NCBI GenBank assembly: GCA_036936605.1
Contig: JAUPFV010000002.1
Span: forward strand, 131,362,376-131,426,375
Origin: Limnanthes douglasii subsp. nivea
Lineage: Eukaryota > Streptophyta > Magnoliopsida > Brassicales > Limnanthaceae
Direction of reading: 5' to 3'
Length of the DNA: 64,000 nt
A program made the position numbers and the translations under genes. Below are positions 1 through 12,073 of the stretch, one piece after another. The notes below the pieces were generated by a model. The model worked only from the letters and a program-made list of their open reading frames with translations. It did not search any database and had not been told where the DNA came from. Position 1 is the stretch's first letter, and each line of letters opens with the position of its first letter.

Positions 1-1420
1 TCACTGGTTTTCTTGGATTTAAAATAGGAACAATTTTATTTGTTATATGGGATTTCCCCTAATGACAAGTCATCTAACGTCCAACATTTATCGCATTTCT
101 ATTTCAAAAAACCACTACATGCATATGATCTTGGGCTCCAAAGCACATATCATATGTCGACAGGTTATAACTGATAAAAATAGTCATATTTGATAACTAA
201 TTGTGTTGGTTTTCCATGTTTATTCTCAATGTCATAGTCCTTAAAAATATCTCATAGAAACTCAGACGTTCTCTATAGATTTGTACCGAGATAAAAATCT
301 ATAAGGCCAAAGTTGAAATGGAAAAAAGTTACATTATCTTCAAACGAGGGTGAACTTGGGGTAATAGACCTAACATTCTAGAATCATACTATTACTTTCA
401 AATATCTTTAGTCTATTTTGGTAGAAAAAAAACTAAAATTTGTGTTGACTCGATAAAATCTAAAAAATTTAAAAGCAAAAGTATTTGGAACCTTTCCTTT
501 GGATCCTCCTTCAACTGGAGTTGGAGGAAAATTATTTCTTTGGTACCTATAGCCATACATCTCTATAAATCATAGGTCGATAATGATGAATCCGCTTCTT
601 TGTGGTATGACACACGGGTCTTATGTACCTTTATTGTTAACCATTATGGTAACACTATAATTTGTGATGCTATAATCAATATCAATCTCAAACATTATTA
701 TCAATGGTTCCTGGAATTGTCATACACGAATTAGGTCAGACACTAGAAGATATCTCAACCAATCAATCTCATCAACAATCTCTCTCCCCTCAAAGATAAG
801 AAATATGTGTTGTGTTAGTTACCCAACAAAAAATGTTATACTTTCACTGTTAATATTACCTAATAATGCAATTTGTCAACTGATAACTTAGATTAACTAG
901 TCAATCTCATTTGGAATAAAAAAAATCAGACAACCTTTCATTGGTTGACTAGTAATACAAAAAAAACGTTCAACAAAAGACAAATTAATCACTTAGGTCT
1001 TCAACACCTCATCGAAATATATATTGCGTAATGGTTTGACAAAATCTCTAAATCATCTCTTATTCGAATGTTTTTTTATCTCGTATTGGGATGCCATAAG
1101 CTTGAAACAAAGATTTCTTATTCCAAATTTTGATAAGCCCATCCGGCTACAAACACCACAAGTCATGATAAACTTTTACGCAATACTTTATGTGTCGTGG
1201 TTTAGCACATCTCGAAAGAGAGACAAATGTGAAGGTTTCACGAATACTACATCGTTCGCATCAGCGGTATCTCACTGTCTTCTTTCAGATGTCTGATACA
1301 TATTACATTACAACAAGGTCTCATGACCCATATAAATGCACAACTAAGTTTAGAATCTTTTGTGCACATTTTATATAGATCTAGAACTATTTAGACAATA
1401 GTACTCCATGATCGATGTTA
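1..1420 (+). pseudogene. LINE (L1-type) remnant, 3' part of reverse transcriptase and zf-RVT region
   Basis: Broken reading frames on the plus strand follow the C-terminal half of a plant L1-type LINE polyprotein; its 5' part lies outside the window. In order I see an LGFP-L-TS-L block (about 40-80), a GLGVIDL-like block near 345-375, an SWRKI...SLWYD block (500-610), then HWLT (940) and the zinc-binding reverse-transcriptase tail HLLFECFF near 1055-1080. A YHIWRERN-like stretch follows at 1190-1230. These blocks and their order are typical of non-LTR reverse transcriptases, which copy their RNA at a nicked chromosomal site. Every frame has stops and shifts, so this is a dead, old copy. The 3' end and poly(A) tail are not distinct. 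Confidence 0.75.
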
Positions 1421-2233
1421 TCCAATGGGATCCAATCTTTTGAATACCAATAAGATTCCTAGTTGCTTGAGTTTTTGAGTTATTACAGGAAGTCTGTCAC
1501 ATTTAGACTCATGCAATTACGTTCATTCAGTACTCTGTCATCCCAAAAAATACATTATGTATTATGTAACTTAAGTATTGTCTTCTTAAAAATATTTTGT
1601 ACATTTATAATATTTTTTAAAAAATTAATTAATTGTATTTATTAAAAAAATATTCAAAATCTAAGTCTAAATAATTTTTTATATTCAACTTAAAAATCAC
1701 AAAATAAAATTCCTAATTTTAGAGTAAAAAAACCATTAACTTTTCTAAAACTGATATTTTGATTAACTTTAACTTTCAAATGGTTGATATTTGATTAATT
1801 TTAATTTTAATTTTAAACCAGTTAAGATATTTTAAAAATTAATGACTAAACAATTAAATTATATTATATTGTGCAATGATGCTAACCATTCTTTAAATAC
1901 TTTACAAAAAAAATTGGAGCTAAATGGTGATTTTCAGTTTTCTTTTTTCATTATTATTATCAATTTACTCTCAGTTTTGTTAGGTTTGCCGTAAATTTTT
2001 GAATTCATCAGATCACATATTTAAAAATAATGTACTTTTAAAGTTGACCTTTTGAGCCAAGAAATACTTAAATTGATTACAGTCGACTTGACCAATAACC
2101 ATACACGTAGCTGTAAATTCGAAGTAACATGTGTATCATAAATACTGGATATGTACCTACAACTGTGCGGCAAATTTCCAAAAACTTGTCTTGGTCGTCA
2201 CGGCGTTGTACGGAGACTACTTCGTTCTTGATT
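1421..2233. other. AT-rich non-coding stretch
   Basis: Very AT-rich DNA with homopolymer runs and no supportable gene. It separates the LINE remnant from the hAT element. The last 8 bases before the hAT element are its left target duplication (2234-2241). Confidence 0.6.
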
Positions 2234-2335
2234 GTTAGGTATAGAGGTGTCTAATGGTTCAGGAACCATGGTTTAAAGCTGACAACCTGCTTAAGAACTG
2301 GCGGTCTACCTGCGAAACTGGCCCATTAGGACTGC

Positions 2336-2488
2336 AACCCGCCGAGACCGCAACCCGCCGAGACCGCAACCCGCCGAGACCGCAACCCGCCGAGACCGCA
2401 TAAGGAGCAACCCGCCGAGACCGCAACCCGCCGAGACCGCAACCCGCCGAGACCGCAACCCGCCGAGACCGCAACCCGCCGAGACCGC
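2336..2488. repeat. Left subterminal array of a 16-bp repeat (hAT)
   Basis: Nine copies of AACCCGCCGAGACCGC in two blocks (2336-2399, four copies; 2409-2488, five copies), split by the 9-bp insert ATAAGGAGC. It starts about 95 bp from the element's left tip. Subterminal repeats in hAT elements are commonly transposase binding sites; that role is inferred here. Confidence 0.9.
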
Positions 2489-2789
2489 GAAACCACGGTT
2501 TATTTGTAAAAAACCGGTGGTTTATTGGTAAATATTATGCTGATTTTATTTATTTTATATCCAAAATGTTATATTTAAAAAATATTGAGATTGAATATTA
2601 TTATAGAATTATTATTACATTTTTGTTAATATTAATTTGTTTTGGTTATTAATATTTTAAGTGTTGTAATTATTATATAGTCTAAAATTTTAAATATTAC
2701 TTATGTTATTATCATATTTTGAATATTATTATTATTATGTTTTTATATCTAATACAAAGCAAAACTATATCTTATCATGTTAAAATATT

Positions 2790-3390
2790 ACAAATTCTAT
2801 GGTTATAATTTTAATATTACATTTTGAATTTTATTATTGTGATTTGGTTTTGAATATTACAAGTGTTTGGTTTTATTTTTTAAACCAAAATCATATTTTA
2901 TCATGCAAAAATATTACAAGTTATATTGTTATAATTTTAATATTACATTTTAAATTTTATTATTGTGATTTGGTTTTAAATATTACAAGTGTTATTTACT
3001 ATTTTTAAGTTATATTGTTATAATTTTAATATGACATTTTGAATTTTATTATTGTGATTTGGTTTTAAATATTACAAGTGTTATTTATTATTTTTAAGTT
3101 ATATTGTTGTAATTTTAAAATTACCTGTTGAATATTATTATTGTGATTTGGTTTTAAATATTACAAATGTTATTTATTATTTTTTAAACCAAAATCATAT
3201 TTTATCATGGTAAAAGATTACAAGTTATATTAAAATATTTAATATTACAAATGCTAAAATATTACAAGTCATATTAAAATATTTAATATTACAAATGCTA
3301 AAATATTACAAGTCATATTAAAATATTTAATATTACAAATGCTAAGATATTACAAGTTATATTAAAATATTTAATATTACAATTGCTAAA
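2790..3390. repeat. AT-rich minisatellite inside the hAT element
   Basis: Two repeat types adjoin. From about 2800 to 3190 a unit of about 90-130 bp recurs, recognisable by TTATTATTGTGATTTGG and ATATTACAAGTGTT. From about 3237 to 3385 a 44-bp unit (AAATGCTAAAATATTACAAG followed by an AT-rich half) recurs about 3-4 times with few changes. Open frames across this block are products of the repeat. Confidence 0.75.
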
Positions 3391-3907
3391 ATACATTTTT
3401 TAGTCTCTTGTCGCTAACCACTTTTTTAAGTCGCAAAACTTTCTCAACAGTAGCTGCAATTTGTAATGGATCTCCCAAAACTTGTCCTCGAGTCTCACGA
3501 TTAACCTTACTTAACGCAGCAGCAATCAAATCGACCATCTTCGTCTTCGTACTAAGACTTTGTTTAGGAACAACGGTCTTACTCTTAGTCTTGGTTATAG
3601 TTGGGTGTTTGACACTTCGTGTCACCTTGTCGACCATTTTAGAACTAAAATTTGGTTTGGCGGTCTTACTAACAGTCGTACGTGTAGTACTAACAAGTTT
3701 GAAGTTTCGCCTCTCCTTATTAGAAATTTTCAAACTAAAATTTTGTTTGAGAGTCTTACTCATATTCGTAGGTTCAGTAGCACATTTGATGCGTCGTGTG
3801 ATCGGATCCCTCTCGGGTGGAGGAGACATCATAAAAGAAGAAAATTCCGAAAAATCAGTTTTCGGAGTTGCTTGTCCTAACCTGTTGTTGAAGCCACAAG
3901 ACGGCAT
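3386..3907 (-). CDS. Hypothetical 173-residue basic protein inside the hAT element
   Basis: An uninterrupted ORF of 173 codons in an otherwise stop-rich AT background. The product is rich in Lys, Thr and Ser. Its middle holds three imperfect repeats of about 29 residues, each opening with an SKT-type motif (SKTLKQNFS, SKTAKPNFS, SKTVVPKQS); the C-terminal part looks helical and basic. I recognise no family and see no BED finger, hAT dimerisation region, signal peptide or membrane segment. A TATA-like box lies about 210 bp upstream on the same strand, so transcription is plausible. It could be a remnant of a transposase N-terminus, a captured host fragment or a chance ORF. The start was taken as the first ATG of the frame. 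Confidence 0.4.
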   Translation of the reverse strand: MPSCGFNNRLGQATPKTDFSEFSSFMMSPPPERDPITRRIKCATEPTNMSKTLKQNFSLKISNKERRNFKLVSTTRTTVSKTAKPNFSSKMVDKVTRSVKHPTITKTKSKTVVPKQSLSTKTKMVDLIAAALSKVNRETRGQVLGDPLQIAATVEKVLRLKKVVSDKRLKNVF

Positions 3908-4104
3908 TGGAAATAGGAAATGAGAACAAATAATAACTAATACAAACTAATAACAATTTTTTTTCGAAAAAAAAATCTAACTATTTCGAAAACAGAAGTA
4001 CGATATGTAAAATACAAAAGTTAAGCTTAATAACAAAATCTAGAACAAGTTGAGAGATTTAGAGAGTTTATAGTAGATTTAGAGAGTGTGTGAGGTTGGA
4101 GTTG

Positions 4105-4132
4105 GGGTCTCCTCTATATATAGGGGAGACCC
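4105..4132 (-). promoter_or_regulatory. TATA-like box inside a palindrome
   Basis: CTATATATAG sits in the middle of a nearly perfect 28-bp palindrome with arms GGGTCTCC and GGAGACCC. Read on the minus strand it could serve as a TATA box for the ORF at 3386-3907, with transcription starting near 4085-4090. This is a sequence-only prediction. Confidence 0.35.
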
Positions 4133-4164
4133 ATATTTTTTTTTTTTGAAAAAACCGATTTTTT

Positions 4165-4338
4165 TTTTTCGTCCGGACCATCCGGATGGGCGTCCGGATG
4201 GTCCGGGCAGACGGTCCGGGGCATCCGGACGGTTTCGCCCGGACGCCCGGACAGGAAAATCGGACCATCCGGATATCGATCCGGATGGTCCGGTTGAAAC
4301 CGGGGCATCCGGATGGTTCGCCCGGATGCCCCGGATGA
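4165..4338. repeat. GC-rich CCGGA/CCGGATGG block
   Basis: About 170 bp packed with TCCGGA-type motifs in both orientations, including self-complementary CCATCCGGATGG. It stands out sharply from the AT-rich surroundings. It lies upstream of the TATA-like box and may be a CpG-rich control region or a cluster of binding sites of the transposon. Open frames through it on both strands are products of the repeated motif. Confidence 0.6.
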
Positions 4339-4370
4339 CCAACGGCTAGTTCAAACGAACTAGCCGTTGG
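4339..4370. repeat. Perfect 14-bp inverted repeat (hairpin)
   Basis: CCAACGGCTAGTTC is followed after a 4-bp AAAC loop by its exact reverse complement. It borders the CCGGA-rich block on the side away from the ORF. Confidence 0.9.
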
Positions 4371-5290
4371 ATGAACCGGCTAATACTCTATATACGAATT
4401 TCAGTCAGTAACTTGCCCATTTAATTAAAAAATTCCAATAAACAGACAGACGTGTCAGTAACTTTAAGAGTAGATAAAATATATTAATTACGGCTGATAG
4501 AACCGAAGTCATAACGGTCCATTTGTAATTAATGAGCACTGTAATTGTCTGATTAGAGTATAGTAATAAACTGACACTGTATATTATTTATTCTGAAGAA
4601 GAAGGTCAATTTATTAGTAGTTGTGATTTTTTTATTACTCGGTATTATGTATTTTTTTATTGGCTAAATCGAAATTTAAGATACTTAAACAGTTCGTTAT
4701 GTGTAAGTCATAATATAATAATCATTTTTATATGTGAATTTCGGTGACAGTTATTGTTAATTTATATGTTAATAATAATATTAATATAACATTGCCATAA
4801 TGATGTAATTTGTCCATGTCCGGTATTGGGTATTCGAAAGTGCGACTTTATACTTCAAATATTAAATTTATACTTCAAATGTTGTAAATTTGTAATCAAA
4901 ATACAATTAGATGTACTTATTTTATTTAATATCTACATAATATTAAATAAAATATCTTAAATACTTAAATATAATTAGAAAAGAAAACGTATCAAAATCA
5001 AATTACAATTATTTTTTAAGAATGTAATTGATGATTATAAAATTTCGATTAAAATGATAACATATTTAAATTAAAATACATGAAATAGAATAATTAACTC
5101 AATTATTGAAATTATATTCAATTAAACACTTACAAATTAATTTTAAATAACATTATAATATATTCTGATAAATGGTTCTTAAATGGTTAAATGGTTTGGC
5201 TGATGGTTTGAACTGGTAAACGGTTCTTAAATGGTTCGTCTGGTGGTTTGAACTGGCGGTTTAACTGTGAAACTGGCCCATTACGACTGC

Positions 5291-5449
5291 AACCCGCCGA
5301 GACCGCAACCCGCCGAGACCGCATAAGGAGCAACCCGCCGAGACCGCAACCCGCCGAGACCGCAACCCGCCGAGACCGCAACCCGCCGAGACCGCAACCC
5401 GCCGAGACCGCAACCCGCCGAGACCGCAACCCGCCGAGACTGCAACCCG
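5291..5449. repeat. Right subterminal array of the same 16-bp repeat (hAT)
   Basis: Two copies (5291-5322), the same ATAAGGAGC insert (5323-5331), then seven copies (5332-5443, the last with one change) and a partial copy. The array lies in the same orientation as the left one and is preceded by the same leader (GAAACTGGCCCATTA). The two arrays are therefore direct, not inverted, duplicates. Confidence 0.9.
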
Positions 5450-5513
5450 TGGTTCAGACTTAAACGGTGCGGGTTGGTGCTGGTTCAAACCGTTTGACAC
5501 CTCTAGTTAGGTA

Positions 5514-6889
5514 ATATAAATATTCATGTATTAGAATTTATAAGTATGAATTAAATACATAAGTTAATTAAACTAGATAAGGAAGTAACTGTTTACTAAA
5601 ATTAATTAGTAGATGGTCAGGCGTCTACATCAAACGTCATATTGAGCAAGCTGTTCATTGTATGGCACAAATTTATACAACCCGTATTGTATTTATTAGC
5701 TCAAAATCAGAAGTTGTAGTATAATCTATTTTATATTATGAATTAAATAAGCAAGCATACAACAAGAGGTATACTCATCGGCCAACATTAACTAGGCAAT
5801 TTCTGACACGAAATCTGTTGTGGCATTCTTAAGATTATTAATGTTTTGGATTAGGGTCTAGCTTGATTAAAAGTATATCAACTAATTCTCAAATACCGAA
5901 CAATTTATATGTGTTATAATAACCCAGACATGTCAAACTAACTTATTTATAATTTCATGATTTTATTTAGGAGGGCTGATCACTATTTTATTTAGCAGGG
6001 TTGTTTTAGCTTCTACAAAAGAGTTACCAAAATTAGATTTATTAAACTTTTTGCGAATACAATTAACTATAATTTTACGATTTAATTTTTTGTCACGCAT
6101 TTATCATCTAAAAATTATATTTTACATTAGTTTCGCGATTTTCGGTTTTTATACTGTATCTCTCGTCTACTATCGTCTATAGTCTTGCAACTTCCTTTAT
6201 CGTCTCTAAAAGTTTCAACTTTCGTCTATATATCTCTCATCCTGCAACTCTCGTCTCTCGTCCCGTGAATCTCATCTCTCGTTCTGTAACTCTCGTCACT
6301 CATTTATGCGTTTTTGCATCTCTTATCTCTTGTAAGAAAAATCAAAAAAATATTATTTATAGATCTAGTTTTAATCTTCTTAAAAAATGAAACTACTGAT
6401 TATTTTTTATTTTTTATTTTTTCGAGTTACCGTGTAAAAGATACAAAGTTTAAAATTCAAATCACAAAAAAATACATATATTTGATATTTTTTTTAAGTA
6501 TTTAAAACATTATAAAAAATAATATAGTAAAAAAAATTAAATGGGTATTTGCTAGAAATATGTGTTAATAAAAAGTAGGTATATAATAAATAACTTTACT
6601 TTGGAATATTTATTGGTACTTTATTCTTATTTAAAATAAAATAAAACAACAAATAAAAATATGATATCTTATAAGACTTCAAATGAATATTAATTTACTG
6701 TTCGTCTTTTCCTATGCAATTCGATAATTTTTACCAATTTTAATACAGTTTATCTTTTAATAATTGATATGAGTTTGTTTAAAACATTGAGTATAGTCTT
6801 ATTTTGGATTTACTTTCAAATTTTAAAAGTTGCAAAATATTTATCAAACAGTGAAGTACGCTACCTCTGAGTTTTAGAAATAATTCATT
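5514..6889. other. AT-rich stretch with a pyrimidine-rich degenerate repeat
   Basis: No gene seen. Between about 6150 and 6305 a C/T-rich motif related to CTCTCGTCT recurs at irregular spacing. The rest is AT-rich with poly(A/T) runs. Confidence 0.5.
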
Positions 6890-9800
6890 CACATTTATTT
6901 TTTATAAAAAAAATAACCTTCTAAAGGATCCATATGTGAAATCTGGCGTTGAAGTCGTCCACCATTTCATTCAGTTATCGCAATACTTAGCTTGTCTATA
7001 ACCATGGTTATTGAATTTAAAGTTTGGGTTATTTACAAAAGTCTCTTTACATGTCATAAATGCATCATTCCCATGAATCTCATTTGTGCCATCGTCTTTC
7101 ACTAGCGCGTGTAGCTCTAACGAGTCTGCCTCTGTAACAAGCATTATATACTTACGATCCAACGTCATATATAGACCAAATTATAATGCATAAAGTTCCG
7201 CTAAAAAGTTGAACTTACCAGGTTAGAGTCCGCAAATCCATCTAAAAATAAACTATTCGTGTTCTACGACACTTCCCTTCTACCCATTTTCAATTGATTT
7301 GACCAAAAAACCTATATGTATTGAGTTTCTCTCACACTTGGGTTCGTCTATCTTATTAGTGTACTATTTTACGAAACTATAAGTCTCATATCAACCTCAT
7401 TTCCCTAAACTCGAGTATAATCCTTAGATGTATTCCAAACTATCACCTTAAGTTCCATTATATACTTTTCCATCGGACTAGGATAAAAAAATCATATTAT
7501 TCATATCCAACAATATATTTCATAGTATATCCAACCTAAATTTTATTTTTCCAGGATCTTGGATATCCCCCGACACCTTGATAGTTCATTTCACCATTGA
7601 TAATCTTACACAACCGCTCGTTCCGTTCCCGGTGCACGACAGAAATTTCCCACCGCTCATCTCGATGTCATGGCACTCCTCTAAGATCTATTATAGGTTA
7701 CACCAAACTCATAAAAATCTTATGCAAATTCGCAAGGTCATTTCATAATTACCAAAACACTTTGTACCTTACACAATCTCAGAACAAGTGTAGAACTATC
7801 TCCAAGGGTTTACCATACCCATCGTATAGAATCGGCACCGTTATACCATGTTTCACTAAATTAACCTTCGTTAAGAGCCTATTACTTATGACACACCATA
7901 ATAGTACTCACATTTTTTATGGACGTTTGAGTGTTCAAATTTTTTTTTCACTTGAATACTACAATAGTACTACATGTTTACCGAAAATACTTATGATGGC
8001 TTGAGTTTCAACTTATATCACTCCCCGTCATAGCGCTAAATCTACCCACACCCTTAAGCGACACATCCCGTCATTCCAAAATATTTTTACACATTATTGG
8101 ATCAGACGATTTAATTACCCAATCCAAAAACCCTTTTTTCAAATATTTTTGTATTAAAATCTTTACACATAATCCAATATCATTTTGTAGGATATTTTTT
8201 CCAAATTTAGCCAATAGTGATTTGTTGAAACTTCTTGTACTCTTTAAGAATAACCTTCTTTATATTTCGGTTTACACATATTGTTTCATGTCATCTGATA
8301 TATATTCTTAACCTCTGCAGAAGAACCTCAAATGAAATATCATATACTTCTATCGACTTCATCACATACATGTATTGGTTATTACATTATATACATAATA
8401 TAAGTCAAGATTGCACTAAAAACGATTGTGCAAGAGTTACCTAACCCGCTAAAGAGAGATTGTAGTTTTCTTAAAATAACCTCATTTATATAATAATATG
8501 TCGATAACCTCCCCCATATCCTAGTAGTTGACCTGAAGAAACTGGTGTACCTAGATACATCCACAAAGAATCTCTAAGAAAAAATTCGTTCCTAGATATT
8601 GAATGTTCTTTACGACTATGCTGGACATTTCAAGAAAATACTATTATCACCTTTTTATTGCCCAATGAATGGCATATTTCATCACAAAATAGACGTAGTA
8701 CTTCTGTAATCAAGTCAACTTGTTTGTCCCCAAGTCTCTGCAAACAATATTAAATCATCTGTAAATAAGAAGTAAGAGACTCGAGTGTCTTGCCCGTGGA
8801 GGTGGAAGGGACGTCATTTTTCATTACAACAAAGACCTTGAATTAGGTTAAATAAATGTTCTATACAAAATGAAAAGAAATTAAAGAGTTAGGAGATTAC
8901 ATTGTCTAATATCTCGTTGCAGCATGAAAGGCTAAAGTGATCCCCATTCAATATAATTTTCATCGTAATTGACCTCATATTTGTAATGATAAGCCTTGGC
9001 CACATCACTGGAAGCCCAAACTGAATGATAGTATCCTCAACAAACATACAGCTAAGTTTTCCATACACTCTAGTTAGGTTGATCTTAAGCATCGTGTATC
9101 CATGTTCCCTAGTGGCTCAACGCAATCGATGATCTACGTCATGCATCAATACTATATTGTATGTAATTGACCGATCATGAAGAAAATTTATCTGATTATG
9201 CCCAATAAATTTGGCTAGCAAGGGTCTTAATCTGTTAACCATTGACGACATAATAAACATAACCGAAAAATTGATCAAAACTTACCGTGCGAAACTAATT
9301 GACTCTCTCCAAGACAACTAATTTAAGGATCACATGAAAGATCATATCATTAAATGGAATATCCCACCTTCCAATCGCATTGCGGGCCATCTCACAAACA
9401 ATCAGGTTAACCATTTTCCAACATTTCTTACAAAACACAATGGACATACTATATAATCCTTAAACTTTATATGGATTCAATCAGAATATGACCTTCTAAG
9501 TCTCCCCATTCAATAATTCTACTAGTATTTTAATGACTGAAAAAATAGTATTTTCTCATCTTCGGGAATAGTCATATACTCCTTCATTGACTTCTTACCA
9601 AGTCTGAATATGGGAGAATTATATGACATTTGAAGTGAGAGATGACTTCCTCAAATTTCTGCAAGAAATAATTGTTTTCCCCGATAAATATCACCAAAAA
9701 CTTCATTTTTCACAATAAAATATAACCTTGAATATATGAGATATTTTCCTCTTAGTTTGATTGATAAATATCCCATTTTTCTTGAATAAAATCTTGAAAG

Positions 9801-10090
9801 TTGTTATTAAAACATCAAGACGACTCAAATCTAAAGTGTTTAAGACCTTGAAGCGAATGACTATCTATTGTAAGCTTAATCAATATAGGAGTGTGTTAAA
9901 AATGACCTCGATCCAAATGAATAACATATCATGTGGAAAACGAGTATGCAACATCGTATTCTCATACTCGATATCCAAACCGCTCATCATTTGATGTCCC
10001 AAATTCCAAGAATCACACCACGTAAATTTCCGGTCTTCGAAATTTGGGTCAATGAACCCATATTCATAGATTTTAATTATGGTACATAAA
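6890..10090 (-). pseudogene. LINE (L1-type) remnant: endonuclease end, reverse transcriptase, RNase H
   Basis: Read on the minus strand, broken frames follow a plant LINE polyprotein from high to low coordinates. The end of the endonuclease is at 10070-9750 (KFTWCDS, then HTPILIKL). The reverse transcriptase starts near 9260 (LLAKFIGHNQ, then MLKINLTRVYGKLSC at 9092-9045, then NGDHFS). A MYLGTPV block lies near 8550 and SAILTYIM near 8390. A GGLG-type and zf-RVT region spans about 8000-7600. An RNase H-like tail lies at 7168-6950 (EADSLELHALVK and GYRQAKYCDN). The tail domain shows it belongs to the plant LINE group that carries RNase H. Stops and shifts occur throughout, so the copy is dead; the first part of the ORF is missing or unrecognisable. 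Confidence 0.75.
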
Positions 10091-12066
10091 GATCATATAT
10101 GATCAATTATTTACATATTTAATCTCAAAATTTGGAGTGAATTAGAATTTGTGTTTTATGAAATGAATTAAATATTAAAAAAATATAATTTCTAACAAAA
10201 TCAATTAGTTTATAAAATATTTATAAAAAAATGAAACACATCTAATAATTCAAAAGTTTAAAACTATATACTTTGGAATATAGTTATATTGGAATTATAA
10301 AATTGATAAAGCTACGTTGAACTAATAATCTGATTTTTGAGAAAAAAGCCATAATAGTGTGAATCTAAATTTTTATTTGTTTTGGTTTTATTGTTTGTAA
10401 GATAAATACTACAATTACATAATTTAATCTTATTATTTATTAGAATTCATATCACAAATAAAATTGTGCTAATAAAATTGTATCAAGTTATCTTGTACTT
10501 ATTATATGAGACATGATCATGGCGATGATAAAACCTAAAATAACACGGAAAACTTAGAATCAAATCTTAAGTAATCAAGTTACATAAGTTAATTATTGAA
10601 TTTCATATTCAATTTACAAACAGTTTGGAAACCTACTTACATAAGTACTAGTATTTTAACAACACAATATTGGTTCTCTATCATTTTCTAAAAAACAAAT
10701 CCATATGAGTTTATCTAAATATTTTGTAACATATTGAGTTGAACCATTCAACAATAAATTTTAATTGTACTTATATATGCATTGTGTGAATGTCATATTA
10801 TTTTCATGCATTAGTTTGTCATCCTTGAATAAATGTATGCATAATATTTTATTGGTTGGCTTATGCATACAACAATAATATCCAACATGAACGCACAAAC
10901 CCCTTTTTTGTAAGATTTATCAAATTATGGATAACTCAGGTGAAATAATCTGTTTGTCCATATATATCCAGAGTAAAAACATCTAAAAAATTTATATGTG
11001 ATTTATGTATAACACCAAACTCCCATGAAATGGATAATTGTTTTATATCTCGGCATATCATAAATATCCAACATATATTTGAGAATAAAACTCTAATAAG
11101 GCTCATTCAACAATTTATAAACGTGAAGCAAAATATCTTTAAGCATGTAAGATATCATCACATACATTCTAAATCCCAATCATCCAATGATATAAAGGAC
11201 GTTATCTCATACCACTTGCAACATAACTACAAAACGACAACATCACAAAACGAAATCTTAAAAAATTAAAAAAACTCAACACACATAAATTTTTATATTA
11301 GCACTAAAATGACACATTTTTACAAAACCAACCTTAAAAGATAAATTATGGCACCACGATTAGTATCAAGGCTTTTCGTGACAACACCTTGTCGAGGTGC
11401 TTGCGCTAGTATAGTTGTTTTACTACTGTAAAACTATAATTTTTACGAAAATATAACCGTTTGTTGCAACAGGATTATGTTTTTAAATCGAAAAAAGAGC
11501 TTTAATTTCATTGCAAACAAATCTTTCTTTATGACAAAACCTAAATCTCAAAATCTAAAACACATTCAAACCAAAAACATGCATATTTTGTATTAATAAA
11601 CATGTAGCAATATCATAAATTTTCAAATTTTCAATCGTAATACAAAATCTATTAAATCAAATCAAAACATTGCATTAAAATATATAATCAACTTAATGAT
11701 ATTCACATACTATGTTTTTATAACAACCGTTGGATTTTGTGACCTAATCTCAATTCAATGTTATATCTTTATAAACAATAAATTTAATTAGCAAGATTAG
11801 TATATACAAAAAATTACATATATACATCTCAAATAGTTCTACCATGCTCTGATTTATTTTCAAAAAACAAATTTGGTTTTGATAAGTCATGTAGTCTCCC
11901 TAAAAGAACAAAAACACTTGCAGTATTTAAATAACCCCCTATTATGAAACTAGTTGTAAAACATTCAGATTATAAAAATAACATTTAAATATGATTAATA
12001 TATTGTAAATTTAATTAAACTTAGAATCTTATTTTTTTAACGAAAATAATATTAATATTTTATAAT
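10091..12066. other. AT-rich non-coding stretch
   Basis: No supportable gene, RNA or repeat family. The sequence is uniformly AT-rich. The 79-codon ORF near 11030 has a composition typical of chance ORFs. Confidence 0.5.
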
Positions 12067-12073
12067 TATAAAA

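Larger units (their letters stand above)
2242..5505. mobile_element. hAT-type DNA transposon, probably non-autonomous
   Basis: The left end begins TAGAGGTGTC (2242-2251) and the right end is its reverse complement GACACCTCTA (5496-5505). Both ends are flanked by the same 8-bp duplication GTTAGGTA (2234-2241 and 5506-5513). Short inverted ends of this type with an 8-bp duplication are the signature of the hAT superfamily. A perfect duplication argues for a fairly recent insertion. Near each end lies an array of a 16-bp repeat. The interior holds an AT-rich minisatellite, one 173-codon ORF, a CCGGA-rich block and about 900 bp of AT-rich DNA (4371-5290) in which I see nothing else. I see no hAT transposase domain (no BED finger or C-terminal dimerisation block), so movement would need a transposase from elsewhere. 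Confidence 0.85.

Noticed and set aside
2259..2474. 71-codon minus-strand ORF with a 16-residue repeat
   Set aside because: It is only the translation of the 16-bp DNA repeat (three units make 48 bases). The same happens at 5187-5500.
2336..2488. CRISPR-like array
   Set aside because: Units are 16 bp, directly adjacent and without unique spacers, inside a plant transposon. It is a tandem repeat.
3408..3923. 171-codon plus-strand ORF
   Set aside because: It is the mirror of the 173-codon minus-strand ORF. Its hydrophobic composition is a by-product, and the minus frame has the TATA-like box.
4068..4349. ORFs on both strands through the CCGGA block
   Set aside because: They are Pro/Gly/Arg-rich products of a repeated, self-complementary motif and show no family resemblance.
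7597..8004. 135-codon plus-strand ORF
   Set aside because: It lies antisense to the zf-RVT part of the minus-strand LINE and has no recognisable domain.
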